A program made the translations under genes and the position numbers. From positions 1-64,000 of the forward strand of contig VBDX01000127.1 in the NCBI GenBank assembly GCA_005881885.1: DNA of 64,000 nucleotides, written 5' to 3'. Below, in pieces: positions 33,027 to 41,082 of the stretch (the first letter of the stretch is position 1; each line of letters opens with the position of its first letter). The notes under the pieces are model-generated. The model was not told the DNA's origin and searched no databases. It saw only the letters and a program-made list of their open reading frames with translations. Source of the stretch: Chloroflexota bacterium (lineage in GTDB: Bacteria; Chloroflexota; Limnocylindria; P2-11E).

Positions 33027-34673
33027 GGTGCTTGGTAGGTCGATCCCGCTCCGATGCGCGAAGTCGATCGCGTCCGGATACCCCGCGTCGGCATGGCGCA
33101 TCACGCCGGTGCCCGGGTCTGTGGTGAGCACTCGGCGCAGCTTCTCGCGGCTGAGCGGCGTCCCGTCGGCGACGGCGACCATGCCCGCGTGTATGGAGTT
33201 GCCGATGCCGACGCCGCCGCCATGATGCACCGAGACCCACGTGGCGCCGGCCGACGTGTTCACGAGCGCGTTGAGGATCGGCCAGTCCGCGATCGCGTCG
33301 CTTCCATCACGCATCGCCTCGGTCTCGCGGAACGGTGACGCGACGGAGCCCGAATCGAGGTGGTCGCGTCCGATCACGATCGGCGCGCCGAGCTCGCCGC
33401 GCGCGACGAGATCGTCGATGCGCTCACCGAACTCGGCGCGCTCGCCGTAGCCCAGCCAGCACACACGTGCCGGAAGACCTTGGAATGGGACACGCTCGCC
33501 GGCGAGCCGGATCCAGCGTCCGAGAGTGTGATCCTCGGGGAAGAGCTCGAGTACAAGCTGGTCCGTGCGCCGGATGTCCGCTGCGTTCCCGGACAGCGCC
33601 ACCCAGCGAAAAGGACCGCGTCCTTCCGAGAAGAGCGGTCGGATGTACTCCGCGACGAAGCCTGGATAGCTGAAGGCCTTCGCGAAGCCCGCCGCTCGCG
33701 CCTCTCCGCGCAGATTGTTCCCGTAATCGAACGCGACCGCGCCTCGCTCCGCAAGCGCGACGATCGCTTCGCAGTGCCGCGCGATGGACGCCCGCGACCG
33801 GCGGACGTACTCGTCGGGGTCCTCTCGCCGCACCCGCCCCGGATCCGCCACGCCGGCCGGGACGTATCCGTTGAGCGGGTCGTGCGCGCTCGTCTGATCG
33901 GTGACCACGTCGACCGCGACGCCGCGGCGAACGAGCTCGGGTAGCACGTCTGCCGCGTTCGCGACGACGCCGATGGACCGCGCAGTCGCGTCTTTGCGGT
34001 GACGCACGATGCGCGTGAGCGCGTCATCGAGCGAAGGCGCGATCTCGTCCAGGAAGCCCTGAGCCTTCCGCCGCTCGGCGTGCGCCGGATCTACCTCGAC
34101 GATGAGCGCGATGCCTTCGTTCATCGTGATGGCAAGCGGCTGCGCGCCGCCCATCCCGCCAAGGCCGGCGCTCACCACCAGGCGACCGGCGAGCGACCCA
34201 GAAAAATGCCGCTTCGCGACCGCGGCGAAGGTCTCGTACGTGCCCTGCAATATCCCCTGGGTCCCGATGTAGATCCAGGAGCCCGCGGTCATCTGGCCGT
34301 ACATCGTGAGGCCAAGAGCCTCGAGCCTTCGGAACTCGTCCCAGGTCGCCCAGCGCGGGACGATCAGTGCGTTGGCGATGAGCACGCGCGGTGCCCACTC
34401 GTGCGTGCGAAAGACCCCGACCGGCTTTCCCGACTGCACGAGGAGGGTCTCGTCGTTTTTCAGCCGCTTCAGGGTCGCCAAGATGCGATCGAACGCGGCC
34501 CACGAGCGCGCGGCACGACCGGTTCCGCCGTAGACGATGAGCTCTTCGGGGCGCTCCGCTACCTCAGGATCGAGGTTGTTCTGGATCATCCGGAACGCCG
34601 CTTCCTGGGGCCAGCCGCGGCACTGCAGTGTGCTGCCGCGAGGTGCCTGGACGACCCGAGTAGCGAGGCTCAC
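33024..34673 (-). CDS. hutU: urocanate hydratase
   Basis: 549 residues, the usual length. Conserved blocks include [58 protein letters not shown] (NAD-binding GxGGMGG), [11 protein letters not shown] and [19 protein letters not shown]. It adds water to urocanate to give imidazolonepropionate in histidine breakdown. The GTG start has GACAAT 6 bases upstream. hutH lies 20 kb away; hutI and formiminoglutamate genes are not in the window. Its neighbours are unrelated glycosyltransferases. Confidence 0.97.
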   Translation of the reverse strand: MSLATRVVQAPRGSTLQCRGWPQEAAFRMIQNNLDPEVAERPEELIVYGGTGRAARSWAAFDRILATLKRLKNDETLLVQSGKPVGVFRTHEWAPRVLIANALIVPRWATWDEFRRLEALGLTMYGQMTAGSWIYIGTQGILQGTYETFAAVAKRHFSGSLAGRLVVSAGLGGMGGAQPLAITMNEGIALIVEVDPAHAERRKAQGFLDEIAPSLDDALTRIVRHRKDATARSIGVVANAADVLPELVRRGVAVDVVTDQTSAHDPLNGYVPAGVADPGRVRREDPDEYVRRSRASIARHCEAIVALAERGAVAFDYGNNLRGEARAAGFAKAFSYPGFVAEYIRPLFSEGRGPFRWVALSGNAADIRRTDQLVLELFPEDHTLGRWIRLAGERVPFQGLPARVCWLGYGERAEFGERIDDLVARGELGAPIVIGRDHLDSGSVASPFRETEAMRDGSDAIADWPILNALVNTSAGATWVSVHHGGGVGIGNSIHAGMVAVADGTPLSREKLRRVLTTDPGTGVMRHADAGYPDAIDFAHRSGIDLPST

Positions 34674-34679
34674 CGCTCA

Positions 34680-34685
34680 ATTGTC
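34680..34685 (-). promoter_or_regulatory. -10-like element GACAAT of hutU
   Basis: GACAAT on the minus strand ends 6 bases before GTG 34673. Confidence 0.45.
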
Positions 34686-34694
34686 GCTCGTCCG

Positions 34695-34700
34695 TAGACT
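34695..34700 (+). promoter_or_regulatory. -10-like element TAGACT of the GT2 gene
   Basis: TAGACT ends 8 bases before the ATC at 34709, which would place the first transcribed base at or next to that codon. Confidence 0.4.
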
Positions 34701-34708
34701 CCGAGCGC

Positions 34709-35404
34709 ATCGAACTCTCGATCGTCATCCCGGCGCATAACGAGGAGTCCACGGTGGCCGGAGTCGTCGCCGGTCACCGCGATACCGCGCGGGCACTTGC
34801 ATCGAGCTTCGAGATCATCGTCTGTGACGACGGCAGCACGGACGCGACGTGGGCAGCGCTCGAGGCCTCCCGTGCGGCGACGTCCGAGCTACGGCTCATG
34901 CGGAACCCATCGCGTTCCGGGATCCCATTCAGCATGAAGCGGCTCTACGCCGATGCGCGCGGCGAGTGGATCTATTTCGCACCCGCCGACGGCCAGGTGC
35001 CCGCGGCCGCGCTCGAACGCATGTGGTCGATCCGCGATGGAGCGGCGTTAGTGGTCGGCCGGCGGATCCCGCGGCGCGATCCGGCGAGCCGAGTGCTGAT
35101 CGCGCAGGTCTACTCGGCGATGCTTCGCTGGCTCTTCCGACTCCCGGTCCGCGACATCGACAGCGTGAAGCTCTACCGTGCAGATGAGCTGCGGGCGGTG
35201 CCGCCGCGAAGCGAGTCGAACTTTTTCGAGGCCGAGATCCTGATCGGCCTTTGCTCGCGCGGACGGGTCGTGCGCGAGATCGACATCCCCCACAGGCCAC
35301 GGATCGCGGGAGCCGCGAAGGGAGTTACCCCGGCCGATTCCGTGCGCGCACTGCGCGACGTCGCCGCGTTCACGATCGGCTGGTTGTTCCGTCGCAGTCG
35401 CTGA
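34709..35404 (+). CDS. GT2 family glycosyltransferase with apparent ATC start
   Basis: 231 residues. IELSIVIPAHNEESTVAGVV is the first strand of a GT-A fold and FEIIVCDDGSTDATW the second; the catalytic-metal region reads WIYFAPADGQV (DxD replaced by ADG), followed by DIDSVKLYRADEL. Dolichol-phosphate-mannose-synthase-like. Between the upstream in-frame stop (34661) and the first motif there is no ATG, GTG or TTG; the first canonical start, GTG 34754, would delete the essential VIPAHNE strand. ATC 34709 sits exactly where the family has Met and follows a -10-like TAGACT. Confidence 0.8.
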   Translation: MELSIVIPAHNEESTVAGVVAGHRDTARALASSFEIIVCDDGSTDATWAALEASRAATSELRLMRNPSRSGIPFSMKRLYADARGEWIYFAPADGQVPAAALERMWSIRDGAALVVGRRIPRRDPASRVLIAQVYSAMLRWLFRLPVRDIDSVKLYRADELRAVPPRSESNFFEAEILIGLCSRGRVVREIDIPHRPRIAGAAKGVTPADSVRALRDVAAFTIGWLFRRSR

Positions 35405-35549
35405 GCACCGCGCTCGTCGAGCACGCACAAGAAGCCCGCGCCCACCAACCGGGACCGTTCGGCCCCACCGTGCGGACGAGAGCCGGTTGGACGTTTCTGG
35501 AGAGGACCCCGGCGGTACTAGGACTCTGGTCGCGCGCGGTCTCGGGCCC

Positions 35550-35555
35550 TAGCGT
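35550..35555 (+). promoter_or_regulatory. -10-like element TAGCGT of the GT-C-like gene
   Basis: TAGCGT ends 9 bases before ATG 35565. The rest of the 160-base gap after the GT2 gene shows nothing definite. Confidence 0.35.
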
Positions 35556-35564
35556 TACCCGCCA

Positions 35565-36917
35565 ATGCGTATAGCGATCCTGCTCGCCCTCGCGGCGATC
35601 GTCGCCTACTCGTCGAATCTGGTGCTGACCGTCGAAGCCAACGCGACACCGAATGTGCTTACGGCCGCCTCGTGGATCGCGCAAGGCAACGCGGACCTCG
35701 ATGAGTACGTCGGGCGCGCCCCGTTCACCGAGCAGATCGTCGACGGTCACGTCTATCCGGCCAATCCTCCGGGGACTGCGTTGCTTCTGGTCACGCCCGT
35801 CGCCGTCGCGATGGCTGCAGGTATCGACGTCGCGTCGTGGGAGTTCCTCGGTGTCTTCGGCAAGATCGCGGGCATCCTCGCCGCCAGCGTGTCGGTGGCC
35901 TTCGTGTATCTCGCGTGCGCAAGGCTCACACGCCCGATGCCCGCCCTCATCGCGGCGGTCGGCTATGCCTTCGGCACCACGGTGTGGACCGTCTCAGCGC
36001 AACAGATCTGGATGCACGGGCCCGCGCAGCTCTTCATGGCCCTCGGGCTCTTCCTGCTCGTCCGCGGCCGCGGGAGCCCTCGCGCCGGGCTCGCACTCGG
36101 TTTGGCCGCGGCCATTCGCCCGGTCGATGCCCTTGCCGCCGCGGCCGGCTTCCTCATCGCGCGAAGGCGGCGCTTCGCTGCGCGCTACCTTGCCTGGGGC
36201 CTTCCGGCGGTTGCGTTCCTCGCGACGTACTACCTCATCACTTTTCGCGGACCCCGCGATAGCTACGGCGGGGTCCCCTGGTTCTTCCCACCGCCAGGCT
36301 GGCTTGGCCTATTGATCAGCCCCTCGCGGGGACTCTTCGTCTACTCGCCGTTCCTGCTCTTCGCCGTGGCCGGCTTCGTGATCGCCTGGCGACGCCGGTC
36401 CGATGATGCGAGCCTGTTCGTCCGCGATGCGTCGCTCGCCGCGCTCGGGATCTATCTCGTGTATTCGTTCTTTGGAGTGTGGATGGGCGGTTGGGCGTAC
36501 GGCACGCGCTACGTCTCCGACGCGCAGCCGCTTCTCGCGCTCGGCTTGGCGTATGCGATAGAGCGTGGACTCTTGACGCACCTCGTCGCTCGGGTCGGCT
36601 TCGCCATCACGCTCTTGTGGTCGGTCTTCCTCGAGTACGCGGGGGCCGGCTGGTACTTTTTCTTTTGGAACGGCTACCACTGGGACGTCACTCCGAACAT
36701 CGACGAGACGGGTTATCGCGCCTGGGACATCACCGACACGCAGTGGGGGTTCGTCCTGAGACACATGGTCGCCGATCCTGGCACCACGCTCGTCCCGACC
36801 CTGATCGGGGCAGCGGTCGCCGGACTCATCGTGTGGCGCGGGTTCGCGAGCGCGCGCAGGCAGCAGCAAGTGATTGCGGTTTCGGCGACGCACCAACTCG
36901 GAGCGTCACCATCGTAA
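35565..36917 (+). CDS. polytopic membrane protein, GT-C/PMT-like
   Basis: 450 residues with about ten hydrophobic helices. The first loop has ADLDEYVGRAPFTEQIVDGHVYPANPPGTALLL, acidic and placed like the GT-C catalytic loop; later PVDALAAAAGFLIARRRR and ISPSRGLFVYSPFLLF. Similar proteins in Chloroflexota and Actinomycetota are annotated as hypothetical or glycosyltransferase family 39-like. I assign only a likely GT-C fold. It lies between a GT2 gene and a GT2 remnant. Confidence 0.7.
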   Translation: MRIAILLALAAIVAYSSNLVLTVEANATPNVLTAASWIAQGNADLDEYVGRAPFTEQIVDGHVYPANPPGTALLLVTPVAVAMAAGIDVASWEFLGVFGKIAGILAASVSVAFVYLACARLTRPMPALIAAVGYAFGTTVWTVSAQQIWMHGPAQLFMALGLFLLVRGRGSPRAGLALGLAAAIRPVDALAAAAGFLIARRRRFAARYLAWGLPAVAFLATYYLITFRGPRDSYGGVPWFFPPPGWLGLLISPSRGLFVYSPFLLFAVAGFVIAWRRRSDDASLFVRDASLAALGIYLVYSFFGVWMGGWAYGTRYVSDAQPLLALGLAYAIERGLLTHLVARVGFAITLLWSVFLEYAGAGWYFFFWNGYHWDVTPNIDETGYRAWDITDTQWGFVLRHMVADPGTTLVPTLIGAAVAGLIVWRGFASARRQQQVIAVSATHQLGASPS

Positions 36918-36971
36918 GCATCGGTCGTCCTGCCCTGCCTCGACGAGGTCGAGACCGTGGCTACGGTCCGG
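36918..36971 (+). pseudogene. remnant of a GT2 glycosyltransferase N-terminus
   Basis: Directly after the stop of the membrane protein, the same frame reads A-SVVLPCLDEVETVATVR (36921-36971), which is the first strand and helix of a GT2 enzyme (compare SxVLPCLNExxTV). There is no start codon, and after 17 residues the frame runs into the 3' end of the convergent permease gene at 36977. I read this as a gene truncated by a rearrangement whose junction lies near 36972-36977. Confidence 0.5.
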
Positions 36972-36976
36972 TCAGG

Positions 36977-37933
36977 TCAGTCCGCCTTGCTGTGCAGGCG
37001 CGGGTCGAGCGCATCGCGGACCGCGTCCCCGAGCAGGTTCGCGGCTAGCACGACGGAGGTGACGGTGATCCCGGGGAAGACCGCGAGCCACCAGGCGATG
37101 CGCAGATAGCGCCGCGCCTCGGAGAGCATGAGGCCCCACTCCGCCGCCGGCGGCTGCGCGCCAAGGCCGAGGAACGACAGCGCCGCGATCGAAAAGATCG
37201 CCGTCGCCAGGCCGAAGGTGGCGATCGTGATCACCGGCCCGAGCACCTGCGGAACGATGTGCGCGAAGGCGATCCGCACCTCGCTCGCGCCGATGCTCCG
37301 GGCCGCTTCGACGAAGAGCTCGTGACGCGTCGCGAGCACGGACCCACGGACGATCCGCGCGAAGCGCGGGATGCCGCCGATGCCGACGGCGATCGCAACT
37401 TTCTCGAGGCCGGACCCGAGGATGGTCACGATGATGAGCGCGAGCAGGATTCCCGGGAACGCGAGCTCGACATCGACCAGGCGCATGAGCACGCTATCCA
37501 TCCATCCACCGCGCATGCCGGACATGAGTCCGATGAGCCCGCCCGAGATCGCGGCGATCGTCACGGCGGCGAATCCGACGGACAGCGACGCGCGACCGCC
37601 GTCGATGAGCCGGAGCAGCACGTCGCGTCCGAACTGATCGGTCCCGAGCGGATGTCCTGTCGAGCCAGGCGCGAGCAGCGAATCCTTGAGGCTCTGCCGG
37701 AACGGGTCGATCGAGATCGCCATCGGCAGGAGCAGGACGGTGGCGATGAGCGCGCCGAGGTAGACAAGCATCACCATCGCGGTGCGGTCGGACCGAAGGC
37801 GCCGCCACGCGCGCATGTAAGGGCCGGGGCTCGCAGGGAACAGCGGCATGGGTCGCTGCGATCCCTGCGCCGCGGCCACGATCGGGGCGCCGCCGAGGTT
37901 AGGCGGCGCGGATCCTGGGGTTGATGAAGCCAT
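36977..37933 (-). CDS. ABC transporter permease, DppC type
   Basis: 318 residues from ATG 37933, overlapping the upstream permease by 35 bases; ATG 37849 (MPLFPAS) is an alternative. DppC hallmarks: GHPLGTDQFGRDVLLRLIDGGRASL, the EAA loop LFVEAARSIGASEVRIAFAHIVPQV and ALSFLGLGAQPPAAEWGLML. Last gene of a minus-strand operon that starts at the C45 hydrolase; no ATPase follows. Confidence 0.9.
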   Translation of the reverse strand: MASSTPGSAPPNLGGAPIVAAAQGSQRPMPLFPASPGPYMRAWRRLRSDRTAMVMLVYLGALIATVLLLPMAISIDPFRQSLKDSLLAPGSTGHPLGTDQFGRDVLLRLIDGGRASLSVGFAAVTIAAISGGLIGLMSGMRGGWMDSVLMRLVDVELAFPGILLALIIVTILGSGLEKVAIAVGIGGIPRFARIVRGSVLATRHELFVEAARSIGASEVRIAFAHIVPQVLGPVITIATFGLATAIFSIAALSFLGLGAQPPAAEWGLMLSEARRYLRIAWWLAVFPGITVTSVVLAANLLGDAVRDALDPRLHSKAD

Positions 37934-38843
37934 ATGAGATGTCGACGAGCAGATTGGCGATCACGTAGCTCGTCGCCGTCAGCAGGATCACGCCCTGGAC
38001 GACCGGATAGTCCTTCGCGAGGATCGAGTCGATCGCGAGCTGCCCGATGCCCTGCCGCGCGAACACCGTCTCGACGATCACGCTCCCCGCAAGCAGGCGC
38101 CCGAGCTGCAGGCCGACGATCGTCACCACGGGGATGAGCGCGTTGCGCATCGCGTGGCCGAGCAGGACGGTGCGCGGCGGCAGGCCTTTCGCGTGAGCCG
38201 TGCGCACGTATTCGCGGCCGAGCACGTCGAGCAGCGACGCGCGCGTGAGCCGTGCGATGAGGCCGATGCCCTCGTAGCCGAGCACGAGCATCGGAAGGAT
38301 GAGGCGGTCGAGGCTCCCTGACCCGGTCGCGGGTACGAGGCCGAGCGTGACCGAGAACACGAGGATGAGGACGATCGCGAGGACGAAGCTCGGGATCGAG
38401 ACGCCGCCGAGCGAGACGAACATCACCAGACGGTCGATCGGCGAGTTCCGTTTGACCGCCGCCACGATCCCGAGGGCGACGCCGAGCAGCACCGAGATCA
38501 CGAGCGCCGACCCGGCGAGCTCGATCGTGCTCGGGAGCCGGTCGCCGATGACTTTGATGACCGGCTGATGCCGAATGAACGATTCCCCGAGATCGAGGTG
38601 CGTCGCATTCCAGAGCCAGCGGATGTACTGGAGCGGCAGCGGATCGCCCAGGCCGAGCTGCTGGCGCAGGCTCGCGACGAGCTGCTCCTGTGCGGCCCGG
38701 TCGCCGACCCCGAAGGATGCCGCGCCGATCATGGCGTCGATGGGGTCCCCGGGGACCAGATGCAGGATCGCGAAGACGAGCAGAGACGCGAGTAGGAGAA
38801 CTGGCACGGATTCGACTAGCCGCTGCGAGACGAACTTCGCCAC
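37899..38843 (-). CDS. ABC transporter permease, DppB type
   Basis: 314 residues. AKFVSQRLVESVPVLLLASLLVFAILHLVPGDPIDAM opens it, and the EAA loop reads EYVRTAHAKGLPPRTVLLGHAMRNALIPVV. Pairs with the DppC-type gene downstream. Fourteen bases separate it from the binding-protein gene upstream, which belongs to a different binding-protein class than usual for these permeases. Confidence 0.92.
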   Translation of the reverse strand: MAKFVSQRLVESVPVLLLASLLVFAILHLVPGDPIDAMIGAASFGVGDRAAQEQLVASLRQQLGLGDPLPLQYIRWLWNATHLDLGESFIRHQPVIKVIGDRLPSTIELAGSALVISVLLGVALGIVAAVKRNSPIDRLVMFVSLGGVSIPSFVLAIVLILVFSVTLGLVPATGSGSLDRLILPMLVLGYEGIGLIARLTRASLLDVLGREYVRTAHAKGLPPRTVLLGHAMRNALIPVVTIVGLQLGRLLAGSVIVETVFARQGIGQLAIDSILAKDYPVVQGVILLTATSYVIANLLVDISYGFINPRIRAA

Positions 38844-38857
38844 CCAAGCCTCCCCTG

Positions 38858-39811
38858 CTAGCCGGAATCGTCCCTCACATCGAAGCCCTTGTCGCGCAGG
38901 AGCGTGACCGTGCTTTCCATCAGCGGCGCCACCTTCTCGAGTGGCGCGTCCATCCGCTTGATCTTGGAAAGCGGGCGGACGGCCCCGTGCACCGCGCCGG
39001 CGTTCACCGGCGTCTCGCCGAACAGGCGCGCGAGCAGGGTCTGGATCTCCGTCGAGAGGAGAAAGTCCACCAAAGCACGGGCCTCCGCGGGATGCTTCGC
39101 GTCCGCGAGCACGGCGACGGTGTGCGCCTCGACGTGCGTCCCCGTTTCATTCCCAGCCTGGTCGAGCCACGCCTCGCCGACGGGGTTCCCTTCCATATAG
39201 AAGACGTGGATGTTCGAGGAGTTCGCGATGGCGACGGCCTTCCGCTCCCGCGCGAGCGCTTCGCGCGTGCGCAGGTTCGAGCCGTAGATCCGCATTCCAT
39301 TCGCGAGCAGCGCGTCGATAAGCCGCGTCGCGTACGCGTCCCCTTTGACGACGCGCAGCGCCGCGAACTGCGCCACTGTCGTCATCTCGACGAGCGCGGC
39401 GCACGCGACTGCGTCCCGGAAGCGTGTATCGGTGAGATCCTCGAGGCGGACGGGCCACGTGGCGCTCTCCGGGAGGACCGCGCGATTGACCATCGCGGCC
39501 CGCGGCCACGCGGTGAAAGACAGCCACGCGAAATCCGGGGCGCGCAGCCACTCGGGGTAGGCCTTCGCCACAGGCGATGCGTACGGTTCGAAGATCCCCG
39601 AACCGCGCGAGAGCTCGACCGCGAGCTGACTGTTGGTCAGGAGGAGATCGGCCTGCGGATCGGCGCGCTCGGCCACGATCCGTTGCTCGACATCGTGGTG
39701 GTAGACCTTCTCCACAGTGGTCTTGATGCCGGTGAGCCGTTCGAAGAGCAGGTAAACCGGAGTGAGGTCAGGACGATTGCGTCCCGAATAGATGCGCAGC
39801 TCGCCGGCCAT
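38858..39811 (-). CDS. extracellular solute-binding protein, family 1 (Fe3+/spermidine-like), no signal peptide visible
   Basis: 317 residues. ELRIYSGRNRPDLTPVYLLFERLTGIKTTVEKV, QADLLLTNSQLAVELSRGSGIFEPY and IANSSNIHVFYMEGN match the ABC Fe3+/thiamine/spermidine binding-protein group. The ATG at 39811 begins almost at the first beta strand, with no signal peptide or lipobox, and lies one base beyond the MFS stop, so translation is coupled. Longer in-frame extensions run inside the MFS gene and do not supply a leader. Either it works in the cytoplasm or the leader was lost. Confidence 0.8.
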   Translation of the reverse strand: MAGELRIYSGRNRPDLTPVYLLFERLTGIKTTVEKVYHHDVEQRIVAERADPQADLLLTNSQLAVELSRGSGIFEPYASPVAKAYPEWLRAPDFAWLSFTAWPRAAMVNRAVLPESATWPVRLEDLTDTRFRDAVACAALVEMTTVAQFAALRVVKGDAYATRLIDALLANGMRIYGSNLRTREALARERKAVAIANSSNIHVFYMEGNPVGEAWLDQAGNETGTHVEAHTVAVLADAKHPAEARALVDFLLSTEIQTLLARLFGETPVNAGAVHGAVRPLSKIKRMDAPLEKVAPLMESTVTLLRDKGFDVRDDSG

Positions 39812-39812
39812 C

Positions 39813-41075
39813 TCAGTCCGCGCCCGATGCCAGGGTTCGCTCGGCCTGCCGGCGCTGCCGACGCTCGACCTCTTCGGGTGGCCGGACGTCGCGGAACGTG
39901 AAGTAGATCGCGATGTCGTAGACGATCTTGAGCGCGCCCGCGATGAAGAACGGCAGGCCGAGCGCGGCCGCGCTGAAGGCCATGCCCGCGAACGTCGGTG
40001 AGATCGCCGTCGCCGTAGTCCGCGCGACGTTCGTGATCCCGGCTGTCGCGGTCCGCTCGTCCGGATCGACGACCGCCATCGTGTACGACTGCCGTGTCGG
40101 GACATCCATCTGCGAGACGCTCATCCGCGCTAGGTACAGGGCGACTGCGAGCCAGGAGACCGGCGCGAGCGGCACCAGGACGAGCAGGATCTGCGAGGGC
40201 AGATGCGTGAAGACCATGGTGTTGAGTAGGCCGATCCGCTCCGCGAGCCAGCCGGCCAAAAGGAGCGAGAGCCCCGAGAGCACGCCGACCCAGAAGAACA
40301 GGACGGCGAGCGTCGCTGGATCGAAACCCCAACGCAGGAAGAACCAGTACGCGACGATCGACTGCACGACGAACCCGCCCGCGAAGGCGTCGAGGCCGAA
40401 GAGGAGCGAAAGCTTGGCGACCGTCCCCGTCGACCGGTGGATCCCGAGGAAGCGCCGCTCGCCCTCGACCTTCGTGAGTTCGACCCGGTCGCTGAGGGTG
40501 AGGAAGATCGCGAGATTGAGAAGCCCGACCACCGCGTAGAAGGCGAAGAGCGGGCGGTACGCGTCGGCGCCGTGCAAACCCTGCGCGGCGAAGAAGCCCA
40601 CCGCTGCGGCGGCGAGCGATCCAAGCGCGCCCGCGAAGTTCGCCGCGGTGTTGTAGATGGAGAACAGCCAGGTCCGTCGCTCGTTCGGCGCGGTCTGCGG
40701 AAGGATGGCCTGCTCGACGGTTTGGAAGATCCCGACCTCCGAGCTCGTCGCGCTGATGGTTCCGGTGAAGGCGCCGAGGACCAGGATCCAGAAATCGCTG
40801 GTGACCGCGAAGAGCAGGCCGCCGACCGCCATGAGCATGGCCATCGTCTGGATCGTCCGCCGCCGTCCGTAGCGATCCGCCACGAGGGACCAGAGGACGG
40901 TCATGAGCGCGGAGCCCGCGATCGCGGCCGTGAAGATCAGACCGATCTGGACCTTCGACATACCGAGCTGATCCAGATATAGCCCGAGGACGACCGCGAG
41001 GTAGCCGTACGCGAAGGTGCGCAGGACGCGCGTGGCAAGGAGCTTCTTGCCGTCAGCCGAAAGCCAGTCGAGCAC
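39813..41075 (-). CDS. major facilitator superfamily transporter
   Basis: 420 residues, 12 predicted helices. LATRVLRTFAYGYLAVVLGLYLDQLGMSKVQIGLIFTAAIAGSAL, and the loop 2-3 motif WSLVADRYGRRRT (GxxxDRxGRR) is the MFS signature. Start taken as GTG 41075, which has AGGGG 4 bases upstream and does not overlap the previous gene; ATG 41099 is possible with a 17-base overlap. Substrate unknown; the operon context suggests amide or peptide products. Confidence 0.88.
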   Translation of the reverse strand: MLDWLSADGKKLLATRVLRTFAYGYLAVVLGLYLDQLGMSKVQIGLIFTAAIAGSALMTVLWSLVADRYGRRRTIQTMAMLMAVGGLLFAVTSDFWILVLGAFTGTISATSSEVGIFQTVEQAILPQTAPNERRTWLFSIYNTAANFAGALGSLAAAAVGFFAAQGLHGADAYRPLFAFYAVVGLLNLAIFLTLSDRVELTKVEGERRFLGIHRSTGTVAKLSLLFGLDAFAGGFVVQSIVAYWFFLRWGFDPATLAVLFFWVGVLSGLSLLLAGWLAERIGLLNTMVFTHLPSQILLVLVPLAPVSWLAVALYLARMSVSQMDVPTRQSYTMAVVDPDERTATAGITNVARTTATAISPTFAGMAFSAAALGLPFFIAGALKIVYDIAIYFTFRDVRPPEEVERRQRRQAERTLASGAD

Positions 41076-41082
41076 GAAGCCC

